Assembly: GCA_937128785.1 (NCBI GenBank)
Contig: CAKZMS010000014.1
Coordinates: 1-6,918, forward strand
Source: an uncultured Opitutaceae bacterium
Lineage (GTDB): Bacteria; Verrucomicrobiota; Verrucomicrobiia; Opitutales; Opitutaceae
Direction: 5' to 3'
DNA: 6,918 nucleotides
Position numbers and translations under genes: made by a program. Below the pieces are notes generated by a model. The model ran no database searches. It saw nothing but the letters and a program-made list of their open reading frames with translations, and was not told the origin of the DNA. Shown here in pieces: positions 1-6,123 of this stretch (positions within the stretch are counted from its first letter, which is position 1; every line of letters starts with the position of its first letter).

Positions 1-472
1 GACACGGGCGCAGATCGAACATCGGATTCGGCAGTTGGAACGACTGTTTCAAAATCCGGGAGTCGACGACCTCCCGCACCAAGTAGGCGATTCGCCCTTG
101 GTGGCTCGCGGCATGCAGCGGGTGCGATTGGAAGGCTGGCGGAAGGTCCTCCAATTGTGTGCCGGGCAGCGCGTGCCCAATCCTCCGGTGAACTTGCATG
201 CGCTCCGGCTGGGGCCGGTGGTGCTGCTCGGATTTGGGCTGGAGCTCTACCGCAGCCTGTCGGCGCCGATTTTAGAGGCATCGCCACATGACCATACATG
301 GTTGGTGAGCCTGGTCGGCGGCATGGGCTACGCACCCGACGCAGCGGCCCGCAAACGAGCGGGCTATGCGACGGATTTCATTCCGTTGGCCGTAGGAGAG
401 ATTCCCTTTGCCCAGATCGAGCAGGAGTTGCCGGCAGCGCTGATCCGGCTGGCGAGAAAACTGACCGATTAA
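1..472 (+). CDS. Neutral/alkaline ceramidase-like protein, C-terminal part (5' end outside window)
   Basis: The reading frame is open from the left edge (first whole codon at base 2) to a TAA at 470-472, giving 156 residues of a longer protein. A TTG at 35 could be read as a start, but the frame continues upstream without a stop, so I treat the gene as truncated by the window. The visible part matches the end of the neutral/alkaline ceramidase N-terminal domain family: a 'LRLGPVVLLGFGLEL' segment at residues 68-82, where the family usually has '(P)GE', then 'SPHDHTWLVSLVGG' and 'GMGYAPDA' at about 94-114, and 'AGYATDF' at about 120-126. By analogy with Pseudomonas neutral ceramidase, Glu81 and Tyr122 could be the last two zinc ligands, but the two histidine ligands would lie off the window. 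Bacterial homologues of this kind are mostly uncharacterised, so lipid-amide hydrolysis is only a family-level guess. The stop overlaps that of the convergent mutarotase gene by 4 bp. Confidence 0.72.
   Translation, partial: TRAQIEHRIRQLERLFQNPGVDDLPHQVGDSPLVARGMQRVRLEGWRKVLQLCAGQRVPNPPVNLHALRLGPVVLLGFGLELYRSLSAPILEASPHDHTWLVSLVGGMGYAPDAAARKRAGYATDFIPLAVGEIPFAQIEQELPAALIRLARKLTD
469..472. other. Overlapping stop codons of two convergent genes (shared TTAA)
   Basis: The palindrome TTAA holds the TAA of the plus-strand ceramidase-like gene (470-472) and the TAA of the minus-strand mutarotase gene (469-471 read in reverse). There is no room for a separate terminator, so each transcript must run into the other gene or end inside it. 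Confidence 0.9.
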
Positions 473-903
473 AAGCTCTCGCTGGCGAGTTTCACTACGC
501 CGACCTCCAGCAATAGATTGGCAAATCGGCGTTGTTCTCCGGTGGCGATCATCAGGGTGGTGCTGGGCGATGAGATTTTTTCGTAGAAGGCCCAGCGTTC
601 CATTTCGTTCCAAGCGACATCGGCTCCGAGCTTTTCGCGATAAGTGTCATGGATGGGAGGCGCGTAGTCGGCCGGCGGTTGCATCACCGTCGCAGCCTGA
701 AAAGGCGTCGCCGACATCAGTGCGTCCAGCACGGTCAGTGCATCTACCATGCCTGGAGCCAAGTTCAGATGAACGATACGGGCGTTGGGGCCGCGGTTGC
801 CCGCGACGGGGAAATTGCCGTCGGCAATAAGGACCTGCGAGAAGTGACCCGAAGCCCCCAGGGCGGCGAGAATTTCAGGATGGATCAGTTGGGAGTTGAG
901 CAT
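469..903 (-). CDS. fucU: RbsD/FucU-family sugar mutarotase (fucose mutarotase-like)
   Basis: This 144-residue protein has the usual length of the RbsD/FucU family, whose members interconvert anomers or pyranose and furanose forms of free sugars such as L-fucose and D-ribose in the cytoplasm. Landmarks are 'HPEILAALGASGH' with the catalytic-type His20, 'IADGNFP' with Asp28, the FucU-like 'ERWAFYEK' at 102-109, and the C-terminal 'TGEQRRFANLLLEVGVV' at 121-137. FucU from Escherichia coli has 'TGERAKYGN' in this last segment (from memory), so the usual Tyr is Phe127 here; the Asn two residues on (Asn129) is kept. The ATG at 901-903 lies 12 bp after the stop of the M20 amidohydrolase, so the two are probably one transcript. 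No clear Shine-Dalgarno sequence precedes it. The exact sugar cannot be told from sequence, and the symbol rests on the FucU-type 'AFYE' motif. Confidence 0.85.
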   Translation of the reverse strand: MLNSQLIHPEILAALGASGHFSQVLIADGNFPVAGNRGPNARIVHLNLAPGMVDALTVLDALMSATPFQAATVMQPPADYAPPIHDTYREKLGADVAWNEMERWAFYEKISSPSTTLMIATGEQRRFANLLLEVGVVKLASESF

Positions 904-915
904 GTTGGAGGGACC

Positions 916-2091
916 TTACGCCGATGCCGGCATCCGCTTCTCGATCAAGCGTGCCCAATAGGAAGCGCCTACGGGCAGGGCGTTGTCGTCGAAATCGTAT
1001 TCCGGGTGGTGGACCATGGCGGTGTCGCCGTTCCCCACCAGGATATAGGCGCCGGGACGCTCCTCGAGCATGTAGGCAAAGTCTTCCCCGCCCATGAGGG
1101 CGGCCGCGTCGGTGCTCACGCGCGCGGGACCGGCGATGTCCCGGGCCACTTCCGCCGCAAATTCGGTTTCAGCCGGGGAATTGGCCATGACGGGATAGCC
1201 GTGGTGGTAGTGGATTTCGGCGGTTGCGCCGGCGGCGGCGGGAATGTGTTTGGTGATCTCGCGAATGCGTTGTTCGGCGGGTTCTCTCGTGTCCTTGTCC
1301 ATCGTGCGGACGGTGCCTTTGATCATGACGGAAGGAGGGATGACGTTAAACGCCGTGCTGGCGGTTTCAAAACTCGTGGCGGACACCACAATCGGCTTCA
1401 TCGGATCAGCGTTGCGCGAGGCAATGGTCTGCAAAGCGAGGATCAGCTGCGCCGCAGTCGTGGTGGGATCAATGGTGGTATCGGGTTTGGCGGCGTGCCC
1501 ACCGCGGCCGTGAATGGTGATGTCGAACTCGTCAGTCGAAGCAAAGAAGGCGCCCGGTTTGATCGCAAAGTCGCCGAGAGGCATGCCAGGCATGTTGTGC
1601 ATGCCATAGACCTCTTGGATGCCAAAACGCTCCATAAGGCCATCGTCGCACATGACTTTCCCGCCGCCGCCGCCTTCTTCGGCGGGTTGGAAAATGATCA
1701 CCGCGGTGCCGTCGAAATTTCTCGTGGCAGCCAGGTATTGGGCGCCGCCCAGCAACATCGTCGTGTGACCGTCGTGGCCGCAGGCATGCATTTTGCCTTC
1801 GGTTTCCGACGCGTAGGGCAGGCCGGTGGCTTCGTGAATGGGGAGGGCATCCATATCGGCGCGCAGGCCGATAACTTTGCCGCTGGCCTGAGTCTTGCCT
1901 TTGATGACGCCGACTACCCCGGTGCGGCCGATGCCCGTCACCACTTCGTCGCAGCCGAAATCCCGCAGGCGCTGCGCGACCAAGTCGGAGGTGCGGTGGG
2001 TGTCGAAGAGCAGCTCGGGATGCTGATGCAAGTCCTGCCGCCAAGCGGTCAGGGTAGGCAGTTGGTTTTCGATCTCGGGAAGATTGGGCAT
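916..2091 (-). CDS. M20 family amidohydrolase (hippurate hydrolase / N-acyl amino acid hydrolase type)
   Basis: This is a metal-dependent M20D-type amidohydrolase, a family that cleaves N-acyl or N-aroyl amino acids and similar amides. With the chosen start it has 391 residues, normal for the family. It opens with 'WRQDLHQHPEL', followed by 'GLRADMDALPI' (about 75-85). The 'HACGHDGH' motif supplies Cys104 and His106, 'QPAEEGGGG' has Glu138/Glu139, 'GMHN' has His165, and the C-terminal 'MVHHPEYDFDD' (about 360-370) gives the last histidine ligand. The dimerisation lid starts around 'GRGGHAAKP' (195-203), and 'MGGEDFAYML' (333-342) is another family signature. There is no signal peptide, so it is probably cytoplasmic. 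I chose the ATG at 2089-2091 because 'MPNLPEIENQLP' begins where the family normally begins. In-frame ATG at 2143-2145 and TTG at 2146-2148 would add 18-19 residues with no visible family match. No start has a good ribosome binding site. It lies upstream of, and probably in one transcript with, the mutarotase gene. The substrate is unknown. Confidence 0.93.
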   Translation of the reverse strand: MPNLPEIENQLPTLTAWRQDLHQHPELLFDTHRTSDLVAQRLRDFGCDEVVTGIGRTGVVGVIKGKTQASGKVIGLRADMDALPIHEATGLPYASETEGKMHACGHDGHTTMLLGGAQYLAATRNFDGTAVIIFQPAEEGGGGGKVMCDDGLMERFGIQEVYGMHNMPGMPLGDFAIKPGAFFASTDEFDITIHGRGGHAAKPDTTIDPTTTAAQLILALQTIASRNADPMKPIVVSATSFETASTAFNVIPPSVMIKGTVRTMDKDTREPAEQRIREITKHIPAAAGATAEIHYHHGYPVMANSPAETEFAAEVARDIAGPARVSTDAAALMGGEDFAYMLEERPGAYILVGNGDTAMVHHPEYDFDDNALPVGASYWARLIEKRMPASA

Positions 2092-2230
2092 GCGCGGAGA
2101 TTGGGTCGAATGAGGGGGGAGGCAATCTCGGGTCGAAATTTTCATCAATATTCATGGCGACAACAGACCTCGGGTTGCGCCGAAATGGGATAGCTCTTTC
2201 AGTTCAGTCTCCAATCCCCTCAATTGCCCC
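2092..2230. promoter_or_regulatory. Divergent intergenic region (amidohydrolase / epimerase)
   Basis: This 139-bp gap separates two divergently transcribed genes and should hold promoters for both. It contains an AT-rich patch at about 2137-2154 in otherwise GC-rich DNA, and the 8-mer GGGTCGAA occurs twice (2103-2110 and 2130-2137). I could not find a convincing -35/-10 pair with standard spacing on either strand, so no promoter is placed. If the amidohydrolase starts at 2145 or 2148 instead, the gap shrinks to about 82-85 bp and both copies of the 8-mer fall inside its coding region. Confidence 0.4.
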
Positions 2231-3079
2231 ATGAAACTCGGTATTCACGCTTACGCTTGGTGTTCCCAATGGTCCAACGACACGCTCGATCTCATCGATC
2301 GGGTGTCTGATCTCGGTCTCGATTTCATCGAGATCCCCCTCATGTGCCTCGACACCTTCGATGCCGGGGCGATCAAGCAGCGGTTGGATGAGGTTGGGCT
2401 TGGAGCGGTCACGTCGACCGTGCTGCTGGGCGATACTGACATCACCAGCGATGATCCCGATCATCGGGCCAAAGGGGTGCAGTATTTGAAAGACTGCGTG
2501 GAAGCGACGGCGGCGATAGGCGGCACCAGTTTTTCGGGGGTGATCTATTCACAGCATCCCGGCGAATTGCCCAAGCGACCCGAGGCGATGCACCTGGAGC
2601 GCTCAGCCGACGGATTGCGCCCGGCGGCGAAGTTGGCCGGCGACCTTGGCGTGCTGGTGGGCATCGAACCGGTCAATCGCTACGAAACCTACCTCATCAA
2701 CACCTGTGAACAGGCGAAACAGCTGAAGGCCTTGATCGATGAACCGGCCATGCGCATCCACCTCGATACCTATCACATGAACATCGAGGAGAAGAGTTTC
2801 TACGATGCCACGATGTTGGCCGGCGAGGACCTGATTCACTACCACATCTGCGAGAACGATCGGGGTATCCCTGGGACAGGCCAGGTGGACTGGGATGGGA
2901 TCTTTCGCGCGTTGAAAGAACTCGATTATCAAGGCAACGCGGCACTTGAGAGCTTCGTTGATAATACCGACAACATGAACACCTGGGTGTGGCGTCAGCT
3001 CGCACCGGATGGCGACACGCTGCTCCGGGAAGGCGTGGAGTTTATCCGCGCCAAACAGGTTGAATACGGCCTGCGCTGA
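2231..3079 (+). CDS. D-tagatose/D-psicose 3-epimerase-family sugar epimerase (TIM barrel)
   Basis: This 282-residue protein belongs to the xylose isomerase-like TIM barrel (AP_endonuc_2) superfamily, closest to ketose 3-epimerases, which move the C3 hydroxyl of free ketoses using a divalent metal. The putative ligands are Glu146 in 'GIEPVNRYE', Asp179 in 'HLDTYHMNIEE', His205 in 'HYHICENDRG' and Glu240 in 'LESF'. Their spacing (33, 26 and 35 residues) equals that of Agrobacterium D-psicose 3-epimerase (Glu150, Asp183, His209, Glu244; from memory). The 'NRYE' Glu152, His182 and Arg211, known substrate contacts in that group, are also kept. The N-terminus 'MKLGIHAYAWCSQW' begins directly on the first barrel strand, which supports the ATG at 2231. 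It has no Shine-Dalgarno motif and no signal peptide, so the protein is cytoplasmic. It stands alone on this strand, diverging from the amidohydrolase. The natural sugar cannot be assigned; 3-epimerisation of a ketose is the most likely chemistry. Confidence 0.9.
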   Translation: MKLGIHAYAWCSQWSNDTLDLIDRVSDLGLDFIEIPLMCLDTFDAGAIKQRLDEVGLGAVTSTVLLGDTDITSDDPDHRAKGVQYLKDCVEATAAIGGTSFSGVIYSQHPGELPKRPEAMHLERSADGLRPAAKLAGDLGVLVGIEPVNRYETYLINTCEQAKQLKALIDEPAMRIHLDTYHMNIEEKSFYDATMLAGEDLIHYHICENDRGIPGTGQVDWDGIFRALKELDYQGNAALESFVDNTDNMNTWVWRQLAPDGDTLLREGVEFIRAKQVEYGLR

Positions 3080-3086
3080 AAACCAC

Positions 3087-3140
3087 GTAGCGCCGTGCTT
3101 TAGCCGGCGTTCTGAGCTGCCGGCTGAAGCACGGCGCTAC
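3087..3140. repeat. 54-bp palindromic repeat (REP-like) / possible bidirectional terminator
   Basis: The left arm (3087-3108, beginning GTAGCGCCGTGCTT) and right arm (3119-3140, ending AGCACGGCGCTAC) form a 22-bp stem around a 10-nt loop. The only irregularity is T3101, which would make a G-U pair in RNA. It fills the 71-bp gap between convergent genes (epimerase stop at 3079, sulfatase stop at 3151). Short T runs flank it on the outgoing side of each strand: TTT at 3143-3145, and AAAA at 3079-3082, read as TTTT on the minus strand. It could therefore end both transcripts, though the T runs are weak. The long GC-rich arms and the position between convergent genes also resemble REP elements mobilised by Y1 (TnpA-REP) transposases. 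No second copy or transposase is present in this window. Confidence 0.8.
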
Positions 3141-3150
3141 AGTTTATCGA

Positions 3151-4590
3151 CTATCGCGCGAGCGTCGCGCGCACCGCGGCATCATGCGCAGCTTGATCGA
3201 ACGCTGGGTTGGGCGCGCGCGGAATCGCGGCTCCGGTTTCCTCCAGCCACGCCGTGAGTTTGGCGGCAAGCTGGGCGGTGATCTCGGGCTTCAGCGCCGC
3301 CAAGTTGTGAGATTCACCGATGTCTTCGCCGAGGTGGTAGAGCTCATAGCCGTCGTCCTCATAGTAGTGATGAAGCTTCCAATCACCTTCGCGGATGACT
3401 GAAACCGGCCGGGAACGAAACAGCGGATCCCTCTGCTCGGCCACGGTTTGACGGTAGGACTGAAGATAAGCCGGGAAATGCCAATACAAGGTGCGATCGC
3501 CCGCGACTGATTCGCCCCGCAAGATTGGCATCAGACTGATGCCGTCCAGCGGCTGGCCCGCCGGCAGGTCGACCCTCATGATCTCAGCGAAGGTGGGATA
3601 GATGTCCAAGCCGATGGCAGGGGTGTCGGTGCGCGAACCCGGAGCGACCACCCCGGGCCACTTGACTACCAGAGGCACCCGAATGCCGCCTTCATAGTAG
3701 GTTCCTTTGTAACCGTAAAGCGGATACATATCGGTGGCGGGGCCGTAGCCGCCGTTGTCGGAGTGGAGCACGACGACCGTGTTTTCGGTCAAGCCGAGCT
3801 GATCCAGGCGGTTCAGGATTCGTCCGACTCCGGTGTCGACGGTTTCGATCATGGTCGCCATCGCCACGTGGTTGTGGAGCTTGCCCGGGGCCTTGGCTTC
3901 ATACTTCGCGACCAGTTCCCGCTTGGCATTCAGGGGAGTATGCACCGCGAACAAGGTCAGGTAGAGGAACCACCGTTCCGATTGGTGTTCGACGATGAAT
4001 TGCTCGGCCTCGCGGGTCAGGCGATCGGTGAGGTATTCATCGTCGGGGGCATTTGCCAACCCCGGCGCGTTGGGATGAGGTGGGTAATACCCACGCGGAG
4101 GAGATCCACTGTGCGTGCCACCGATGTTGATATCGAAGCCGTAGGGAAGCGGATCATCACTCAGGTGCCACTTGCCCATCGTCGCCGTGGTGTAGCCGGC
4201 TTGTCTGGCCAGGTGAGCCCAAGTCGTGATGTCGGAATCAAGATCGCTGACCCCGGGGATGTGCTCCAGCCGCCGATGAGTATCGTCGCCGCGGGGGGTG
4301 GTGCCGACGTTGTAGATTTGATGACGCGGGGTGGCTTGCCCGCTCAGTAGGCTTGCGCGTGCCGGAGCGCAGTTGGCTGCGGCCGAGTAGGCGTTGGTGA
4401 AGACCATACCGTCGGCCGCCAACCGGTCGAGATGAGGCGTCTCATAAAAATCGCTACCCATGAAGCCCGCGTCACGCCAACCGTAGTCGTCGAGGTAGAT
4501 GAACAGAATATTCGGGGTGGAGGCCACGGCCGAACAGAGGCTGCCGACGGCAAGGCCGAGAGTTAAACGAGCGTAATTAACGAAGTTCAT
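3151..4590 (-). CDS. Secreted formylglycine-dependent sulfatase (arylsulfatase A family, S1)
   Basis: This 479-residue type I sulfatase hydrolyses sulfate esters. The N-terminus 'MNFVNYARLTLGLAVGSLCSAVAS' is a signal peptide with likely cleavage after 'AVA' (residue 23), so the enzyme acts in the periplasm or outside. The first strand 'NILFIYLDDYGW' carries the metal ligands Asp34 and Asp35. 'CAPARASLLSG' (74-84) is the C-x-P-x-R motif in which Cys74 would be converted to formylglycine, with Arg78 nearby. Further active-site residues are Lys140 and His142 in 'GKWHL', His217 in 'AVHTP', Asp278 and Asn279 in 'HSDNGG', and Lys295 in 'YKGTYYEGGIRVP'. The C-terminal subdomain 'SVIREGDWKLHHYYED' to 'YELYHLGEDIGESHNLA' is typical. 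The enzyme needs a formylglycine-generating or anaerobic maturase, not encoded here. Its ATG overlaps the TGA of the preceding hydrolase, so the pair is probably translationally coupled. Sequence features suit a carbohydrate sulfatase, but sugar and sulfate position are unknown. Confidence 0.95.
   Translation of the reverse strand: MNFVNYARLTLGLAVGSLCSAVASTPNILFIYLDDYGWRDAGFMGSDFYETPHLDRLAADGMVFTNAYSAAANCAPARASLLSGQATPRHQIYNVGTTPRGDDTHRRLEHIPGVSDLDSDITTWAHLARQAGYTTATMGKWHLSDDPLPYGFDINIGGTHSGSPPRGYYPPHPNAPGLANAPDDEYLTDRLTREAEQFIVEHQSERWFLYLTLFAVHTPLNAKRELVAKYEAKAPGKLHNHVAMATMIETVDTGVGRILNRLDQLGLTENTVVVLHSDNGGYGPATDMYPLYGYKGTYYEGGIRVPLVVKWPGVVAPGSRTDTPAIGLDIYPTFAEIMRVDLPAGQPLDGISLMPILRGESVAGDRTLYWHFPAYLQSYRQTVAEQRDPLFRSRPVSVIREGDWKLHHYYEDDGYELYHLGEDIGESHNLAALKPEITAQLAAKLTAWLEETGAAIPRAPNPAFDQAAHDAAVRATLAR
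4587..4590 (-). promoter_or_regulatory. ATGA stop/start overlap (translational coupling)
   Basis: On the minus strand, ATGA contains the sulfatase ATG (4590-4588) and the TGA of the upstream hydrolase (4589-4587). No Shine-Dalgarno sequence is visible just upstream of this ATG, which makes re-initiation by the terminating ribosome the likely route of translation. Confidence 0.75.
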
Positions 4591-6068
4591 GGTGAGCGGA
4601 CGATACGGACGGCGGCTTCGCTTTCGAAGTCAGGGGAATGAAGGGTCGTGACCGGCGTGGTAGCCTTGATCACGTATTGGCTGAGCGGGGAGCTGGAAAC
4701 GGGGTCGATCCATTGGACGCGCCAGTTTCCTTCGGGGAGATTTACGTGAATTTGTTCGGCGGTGCGGCCTTCCAGGTAAACGAGGTAGTGGGCTCCGGGG
4801 GCGGACAAAACCCGGGCGACGAGTCCCGGGGAAGCCTGAACGAGATCGTTGTCGGGATGCAGCGTGGCGAGGTCCACGGAGTGAAGGAATTCGCTCAGGG
4901 TGCGAAGCTGCTGACGTAGCGCCGGGCCACCCCCTCCGGGTGCCTGATAGTCCGTGGTCTTTCCGTCTTCCGAACCGACAAAAAAGCTGTAGTCGAGGTT
5001 GTTGAAGAGTCCGCCTCCGCTCATCACGAAGTTCCACGCCTGACGGCGATAGGTGATGCCTTCGCTACCCATGAATCCCGATTCGTCGTAGCCGATGACG
5101 CGATTCTGGCCGCGGTTCCAACTCACCGCTTCGGGGTAGGCGTAGTGAAAGTTGATGATCGAAATCTCGGGCGCGATATCATCGGGGTGCACCGGCAGGC
5201 GGAAGTTGGCGACGTTCTGAGCGATGAGGTGCGTTTGGGGCAGATCTTTCTCTTCATCCGTGATGAACCCGGTGATGCGACGTTGCCAGGCGATCGCCTC
5301 GGCGGTCGTCATTTCGGTCGTGTTGAACCACTTGTTACGCTCGGGAACCATGGGGTTTATGTCCGCTCCGAAGGTGTGGTTGTCGGACCACGGTTCGTTC
5401 TGAATTTCGTAGAATAGGTTGTCGTGAGCGTTGAGTTCGCGAACCACTCGGCGGACCAGTTTTTCTTGAATAGCCATTACCTCGGGACCGTTGGCCGTGG
5501 TGGGCAATTTCTTCCAATCGGGCACGTCGATTGACTGAATATTGTTGGCGGGGTTGAAGGGATGCATCGCCCATTGTGCGTCGCGGTAGGTGGACGAAAA
5601 GAACGTCAATTCGACGATCACGTTGTGCTTCGCCGCGGTCGCGATGAAGTCATTCAGTCGCTCGAAGTAAGCAGGGTTGAACTGGTCGAGATCGAATTTG
5701 TTGCCGCCGCCGGCGTAGCCGGGTTCATCGCTGCGAGCCCAGGGGGCCAAGAATCGACCCTCGGCAGGGGCGAGGGTGTTTTGCTCGATATTAAATGCAC
5801 CCGCCGGTTCGACGTAAGTGCCGGCAAAGATCCGGGTGTAGTTCATACCGTCGCGCTCGAGCGCGGCGAGATAGGTGTGGTAGTCGAAATCGAGATTGAT
5901 GACGGCGCCGTAGTGTTCCGCGCTGGTGATCAGTGCCGTGGCTTCTCCCTGCCATTCGAACCAGCGGGGATTCTCCGGGTGGAGTTTGATGGGCTCGGCA
6001 ATACTCGTTACCGCGGTCGTTACCGCGGTAATCATGAACCACTGGAACAAGCGGGGGTATCGATCCAT
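4587..6068 (-). CDS. Secreted clan GH-A-like glycoside hydrolase, family not recognised
   Basis: This 493-residue protein has the layout of a (beta/alpha)8 retaining glycoside hydrolase. After a putative signal peptide (1-24, hydrophobic 'FMITAVTTAVTSIA') comes 'HPENPRWFEWQGEATALIT', a first-strand pattern seen in DUF4038/GH5-like enzymes. 'DGMNYTRIFAG' (74-84) resembles the second barrel strand. 'YEIQNEP' (220-226) gives a candidate acid/base Glu225 preceded by Asn, and 'IGYDESGF' (325-332) gives a candidate nucleophile Glu329. A small beta domain follows (about 415-491, 'GAHYLVYLEGR...WRVQWIDP'), similar in pattern to the C-terminal domain of DUF4038 proteins. I cannot name the CAZy family. 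I chose the ATG at 6066-6068 because it gives a normal signal peptide and has AGGA two bases upstream, a short spacing. An in-frame ATG at 6117-6119, 4 bp after the SDR stop, would add 17 Arg-rich residues and remains possible. Coupling to the sulfatase points to a sulfated glycan as substrate (inference). Confidence 0.85.
   Translation of the reverse strand: MDRYPRLFQWFMITAVTTAVTSIAEPIKLHPENPRWFEWQGEATALITSAEHYGAVINLDFDYHTYLAALERDGMNYTRIFAGTYVEPAGAFNIEQNTLAPAEGRFLAPWARSDEPGYAGGGNKFDLDQFNPAYFERLNDFIATAAKHNVIVELTFFSSTYRDAQWAMHPFNPANNIQSIDVPDWKKLPTTANGPEVMAIQEKLVRRVVRELNAHDNLFYEIQNEPWSDNHTFGADINPMVPERNKWFNTTEMTTAEAIAWQRRITGFITDEEKDLPQTHLIAQNVANFRLPVHPDDIAPEISIINFHYAYPEAVSWNRGQNRVIGYDESGFMGSEGITYRRQAWNFVMSGGGLFNNLDYSFFVGSEDGKTTDYQAPGGGGPALRQQLRTLSEFLHSVDLATLHPDNDLVQASPGLVARVLSAPGAHYLVYLEGRTAEQIHVNLPEGNWRVQWIDPVSSSPLSQYVIKATTPVTTLHSPDFESEAAVRIVRSP
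6007..6030. repeat. 12-bp tandem duplication inside the signal peptide coding region
   Basis: Two adjacent 12-mers, GTTACCGCGGTC (6007-6018) and GTTACCGCGGTA (6019-6030), differ at one base. On the minus strand they encode the repeated T-A-V-T in the hydrophobic core of the hydrolase signal peptide. Each unit contains the self-complementary hexamer CCGCGG. Confidence 0.8.
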
Positions 6069-6123
6069 CGTCCTATGCAAGCTGCGGCGGAGCCGGATGG
6101 AAAGCCCGCAACTTGTCATACGT

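Noticed and set aside
1655..1690. GCC/GCG-rich triplet run that looks like a microsatellite
   Set aside because: It encodes the family-typical 'EEGGGGGK' loop after the metal-binding glutamates of the amidohydrolase, so protein function explains it.
1532..2155. 207-codon minus-strand frame starting with an ATG (2155) just upstream of the amidohydrolase start
   Set aside because: It overlaps the amidohydrolase in another frame and its product is almost only Arg, Pro, Ser and His in low-complexity runs, typical of a +1 shadow of GC-rich coding sequence.
649..2193. Very long plus-strand open frame (514 codons) opposite the amidohydrolase and mutarotase genes
   Set aside because: It lies antisense to two genes with clear family motifs. 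Its translation is rich in Gly, Arg, His and Val with no recognisable domain, as expected from the complementary frame of GC-rich coding DNA.
2175..2203. TTGCGC as a possible -35 box for the epimerase gene
   Set aside because: No sequence resembling TATAAT lies 16-18 bases downstream; the nearest candidate, GATAGC, is only 8 bases away.
3763..4350. 195-codon plus-strand frame within the sulfatase gene
   Set aside because: It is antisense to the core of a sulfatase with all active-site motifs intact, and shows no family motif of its own.
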